From a virus: a stretch of 24,917 nt of DNA. The DNA lies in IMG/VR virus record IMGVR_UViG_3300008113_000347, positions 1-24,917 of that record. The stretch is one strand, 5' to 3'. A model generated the notes under the pieces. It had not been told where the DNA came from. It worked only from the letters and a program-made list of their open reading frames with translations, and made no database searches. Within the stretch, counting starts at the first letter, position 1. Every line of letters starts with the position of its first letter. A program made the position numbers and the translations under genes. This document shows, piece by piece, positions 23,064 through 24,917 of the stretch.

Positions 23064-23447
23064 ATGTCTACCGATAATACCCAATCTCTACCAAGCACTC
23101 ACTTTGAAACAGAACTGTCTCTCGCAGACGACTCCAAGGTAAGCGTCGTCGTCAGCCTCGCAGGCGACAGCGTCAACTTCTATCTAAACCAGAAGGTCAC
23201 TCCGGAGGTATTCGGTCCTGAGCAAATCGTCGAAGTGCTTATCCGTCTGGAACTCCTCACCGCAACCCTCAATAAATATGTCTCTGACCGCATCTCCGAA
23301 GCCAAAGCCTCTCTCGAAAGCGACTCTCAGCCAGAACTCAACCTCGATGACTGCGTTTCTGCGGAAGCTGAAACCTGTGAAGCCAGCACCTGTTGTGGTG
23401 GACGTGGAGCTGATGAAGTCGCTCCACACGCTGGCCTGCCGGAATAA
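23064..23447 (+). CDS. small acidic hypothetical protein
   Basis: A 127-residue protein with a beta-strand-like first half (ELSLADDSKVSVVVSLAGDS, then VNFYLN), a helix (PEQIVEVLIRLELLTATLNK) and an acidic, Cys-containing tail (CEASTCCGGRG). It begins at ATG 23064 after ATAGTTT, a Shine-Dalgarno-free AT-rich leader like that of the capsid gene. No family is recognised. It is between the replication proteins and the nucleotide hydrolase, so an early accessory function is likely. Confidence 0.68.
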   Translation: MSTDNTQSLPSTHFETELSLADDSKVSVVVSLAGDSVNFYLNQKVTPEVFGPEQIVEVLIRLELLTATLNKYVSDRISEAKASLESDSQPELNLDDCVSAEAETCEASTCCGGRGADEVAPHAGLPE

Positions 23448-23471
23448 CATATCGATCGCTATTCGAATATG
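23448..23471. repeat. imperfect palindrome upstream of the nucleotide hydrolase
   Basis: CATATCGA at 23448-23455 faces TCGAATATG at 23463-23471, pairing with one bulged A and a seven-base centre. It begins directly after the preceding stop codon and sits about 43 bases before the ATG at 23514. It could be an operator or weak RNA hairpin, or chance. Confidence 0.35.
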
Positions 23472-23500
23472 CACTTCGGACCCTACGAAAGCGAAACTGT

Positions 23501-23505
23501 GGAGG
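23501..23505 (+). promoter_or_regulatory. Shine-Dalgarno deciding the hydrolase start
   Basis: GGAGG at 23501-23505 lies 8 bases before ATG 23514, near-ideal spacing. Most genes here lack such a site, so this one decides between ATG 23469 and ATG 23514. Confidence 0.75.
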
Positions 23506-23513
23506 TTAGAATA

Positions 23514-23852
23514 ATGGCCGACCCAAAGGGTGAGGCAGGTAAACTAAAATGCCCGCTTCACCTCCTACCACCATACGCACTCTCTGAGACAGCGTGGGTA
23601 CAGTCCCTCGGAGCCGAGAAATACGGCCCTTGGAACTGGAGACAGAACCGAGTGGAAGCGATGACCTACGTCGGAGCGATCCTGCGCCACATGGCAGCAT
23701 GGTCTTCCGGTGAGGACAACGACCCCGAGTCTGGTAGGTCACACCTAGCCCACATCGCCGCAGGCTGTAACATCCTTTTGGATGCTGGCAATGCGGAGAC
23801 CCTGATAGACAATCGGCCACACCGGTTGTTTCAAGAAACAAAACGCTCCTAA
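23514..23852 (+). CDS. dATP/dGTP diphosphohydrolase-family protein (all-alpha NTP hydrolase)
   Basis: A 112-residue protein. The ATG at 23514 is chosen because a clear GGAGG (23501-23505) sits 8 bases upstream; an ATG at 23469 is in frame but lacks this. The motif order is HLLPPYAL (16-23), a KYGPWNWR segment (36-43), RHMAAWSSGEDNDPESG (58-74) and HLAHIAA (77-83). This matches the phage dATP/dGTP diphosphohydrolase N-terminal domain family, related to MazG-type all-alpha pyrophosphatases; Glu67/Asp68 and Asp70/Glu72 are candidate metal ligands. Such enzymes trim dNTP pools, and in some phages with 2-aminoadenine DNA they help remove dATP. PurZ is not seen in this window. It precedes a family A DNA polymerase. 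Confidence 0.82.
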   Translation: MADPKGEAGKLKCPLHLLPPYALSETAWVQSLGAEKYGPWNWRQNRVEAMTYVGAILRHMAAWSSGEDNDPESGRSHLAHIAAGCNILLDAGNAETLIDNRPHRLFQETKRS

Positions 23853-23874
23853 CAGGGCAACCCATCAACAAGAC

Positions 23875-23905
23875 GGGCGGTAGGTGACTCCTACCGCCCT
23901 TATCA
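23875..23905 (+). terminator. strong hairpin in front of the DNA polymerase gene
   Basis: A perfect 10-bp stem GGGCGGTAGG (23875-23884) / CCTACCGCCC (23890-23899) with a 5-base TGACT loop, then TTATCATC. It resembles a Rho-independent terminator but the T-tract is poor, and only 18 bases separate it from the polymerase ATG, leaving little room for a new promoter downstream. It may act as an attenuator or RNA-processing/stability element. Confidence 0.65.
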
Positions 23906-23917
23906 TCAGAACCTAAA

Positions 23918-24917
23918 ATGAATACAGCGGCGATCGACTTTGAAACTTATTACGACGACACGTTTGGCATCACACTACAAGGCACGAGGAACTACATCTT
24001 CGACTCACGCTTTGATGCCTACATGGTCACAATCAAGACGGACACAGGCATTGAGTATGCCGGACCACCGGCTCCCTTCGACTGGTCACAGATCAGCGGT
24101 GCGGGGTGGCAGTGGATTCACCACAACGCAAGCTTTGACGAGCTTGTGCTCCAGCGCATCCGCACGGACGGCGTCATCCCTCCAACAGCACTCCCAGAGA
24201 TCACACACTGCACCGCAGATCTCTGCGCCTACCTAGGTGGACCACGCAATCTGGCAGGAGCGTCCAAGTTCTTCCTCGACGAAGAGGTATCAAAGGACAC
24301 CCGAACCGCAATGAAGGGTCAGACATGGGCGAGCATGACAGCCGAGTTCCAAGAAGAGGTCACCCGCTACGCGATGCGTGACTCCGAACTCTGCCTCGAC
24401 CTGTGGCTGAAGCTCAGCGATCAATGGCCTGAGAATGAGCGAATGCTCTCCAGACACACAAGAGCAATCGCATGGGACGGAATCCCGATCGACGTCGAAG
24501 AACTCGACAAGGCTATCCCAGAGCTATCACGCCGCAACTGGGAGGCAGGAACACGCCTTCCATGGTACCACGACGGCGAAGAGAAGCCGCTATCACCCAA
24601 GGCTTTGGCAGAAGAATGCCGCAAAGTGGGCATCGAACCACCTCCGAGCCTTGCAAAAGACTCAGCCGACTGCGCTGCATGGGAGGATAAATACGGCGAC
24701 ACCTATCCGTGGGTAGCCGCCATGCGCGAATACCGCAGAACCAACACACTTCTGGAGCGTCTCAAGGCGATGCGTGCCCGAGTGATGCCATCCGGTGACA
24801 TGAACTTCGGATTGCTCTACTTCGGAGCCTCCGTGACGGGTCGTTGGTCAGGAGCTGACGGCGTCAACGTCCAGAACCTACCAGCGAAACCCATGTTCGG
24901 CGTGGATTTCCGTGGTT
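23918..24917 (+). CDS. DNA polymerase, family A, N-terminal part (cut by window edge)
   Basis: An open frame from ATG 23918 to the window end gives 333 residues. The N-terminal domain is a DEDDy 3'-5' exonuclease: Exo I Asp7/Glu9 (AAIDFETYY), Exo II HHNASFDE with Asp74, and Exo III Tyr151-x3-Asp155 (RYAMRDSE). The last visible part has LLYFGASVTGRWSGADGVNV, then QNLP, typical of the start of the family A polymerase palm/fingers in phages. No 5'-3' exonuclease domain precedes it. This is the likely replicative polymerase of the phage. The start has AT-rich CCTAAA and no Shine-Dalgarno, and lies 18 bases after a strong hairpin. Confidence 0.92.
   Translation, partial: MNTAAIDFETYYDDTFGITLQGTRNYIFDSRFDAYMVTIKTDTGIEYAGPPAPFDWSQISGAGWQWIHHNASFDELVLQRIRTDGVIPPTALPEITHCTADLCAYLGGPRNLAGASKFFLDEEVSKDTRTAMKGQTWASMTAEFQEEVTRYAMRDSELCLDLWLKLSDQWPENERMLSRHTRAIAWDGIPIDVEELDKAIPELSRRNWEAGTRLPWYHDGEEKPLSPKALAEECRKVGIEPPPSLAKDSADCAAWEDKYGDTYPWVAAMREYRRTNTLLERLKAMRARVMPSGDMNFGLLYFGASVTGRWSGADGVNVQNLPAKPMFGVDFRG

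Noticed and set aside
1-24917. tRNA genes, CRISPR arrays and insertion sequences
   Set aside because: I looked for cloverleaf-like, spaced-repeat and transposase signals and saw none; the window is densely coded by phage genes.

Overview
This window looks like part of a tailed double-stranded DNA phage (Caudoviricetes), or a prophage-like element, of moderate G+C. It is almost fully coding. The two arms diverge from a gap of about 35 bp near 18100-18134. There is no tape-measure, sheath or long-tail gene between the capsid and adhesion genes. A very large portal is followed by scaffold, capsid and a 310-aa connector-like protein, which suggests a short-tailed (podovirus-type) virion; that is inference. 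A lipoprotein/membrane-protein spanin pair points to a Gram-negative host. Two weak hints favour a Verrucomicrobiota/PVC-type host: choice-of-anchor-D (ASH-like) repeats in the adhesin, and a tyrosine recombinase of the NxLRHS...HY kind. I cannot prove the host from sequence alone. LEFT ARM (minus strand, read from 18099 down to 1): large terminase, two glycosyltransferase-like proteins, portal, a small protein, scaffold, a strongly structured 121-nt intercistronic RNA, major capsid protein, a Cys/acidic small protein whose ribosome site sits in a hairpin, an Ig-like small protein, two small membrane proteins (holin candidates), an overlapping spanin pair, a GH108-type endolysin, a small basic phage protein, a 1405-aa adhesin with about four ASH-like domains and a six-blade NHL-like propeller, two tiny proteins, an unknown structural protein, a connector-like protein, and the start of another virion protein cut by the window edge. 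Most junctions are ATGA overlaps or gaps of a few bases, so this arm is one long late operon with much translational coupling. RIGHT ARM (plus strand, 18135 to the end): tyrosine recombinase, RuvC-like resolvase, a fused SNF2-type helicase and Fe-S PD-(D/E)XK nuclease, an unknown conserved protein, a hairpin/terminator, a small acidic protein, a dATP/dGTP diphosphohydrolase-family enzyme, a second hairpin/terminator, and a family A DNA polymerase with a DEDDy exonuclease, cut by the window edge. This is the replication/recombination arm. HOW IT FITS TOGETHER: early rightward genes copy and process DNA and trim nucleotide pools. Late leftward genes build and package the head, modify something by glycosylation, lyse the host and bind the next one. 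Overlapping promoter-like boxes between the arms could make early and late transcription mutually exclusive. The most promising oddities are the capsid-leader RNA structure, the helicase-nuclease fusion with a possible internal start, the nucleotide hydrolase next to PolA (a possible sign of modified-purine DNA), the glycosyltransferase pair inside the packaging module, and the propeller/ASH adhesin. No tRNA, CRISPR array, insertion sequence or attachment site was recognised.
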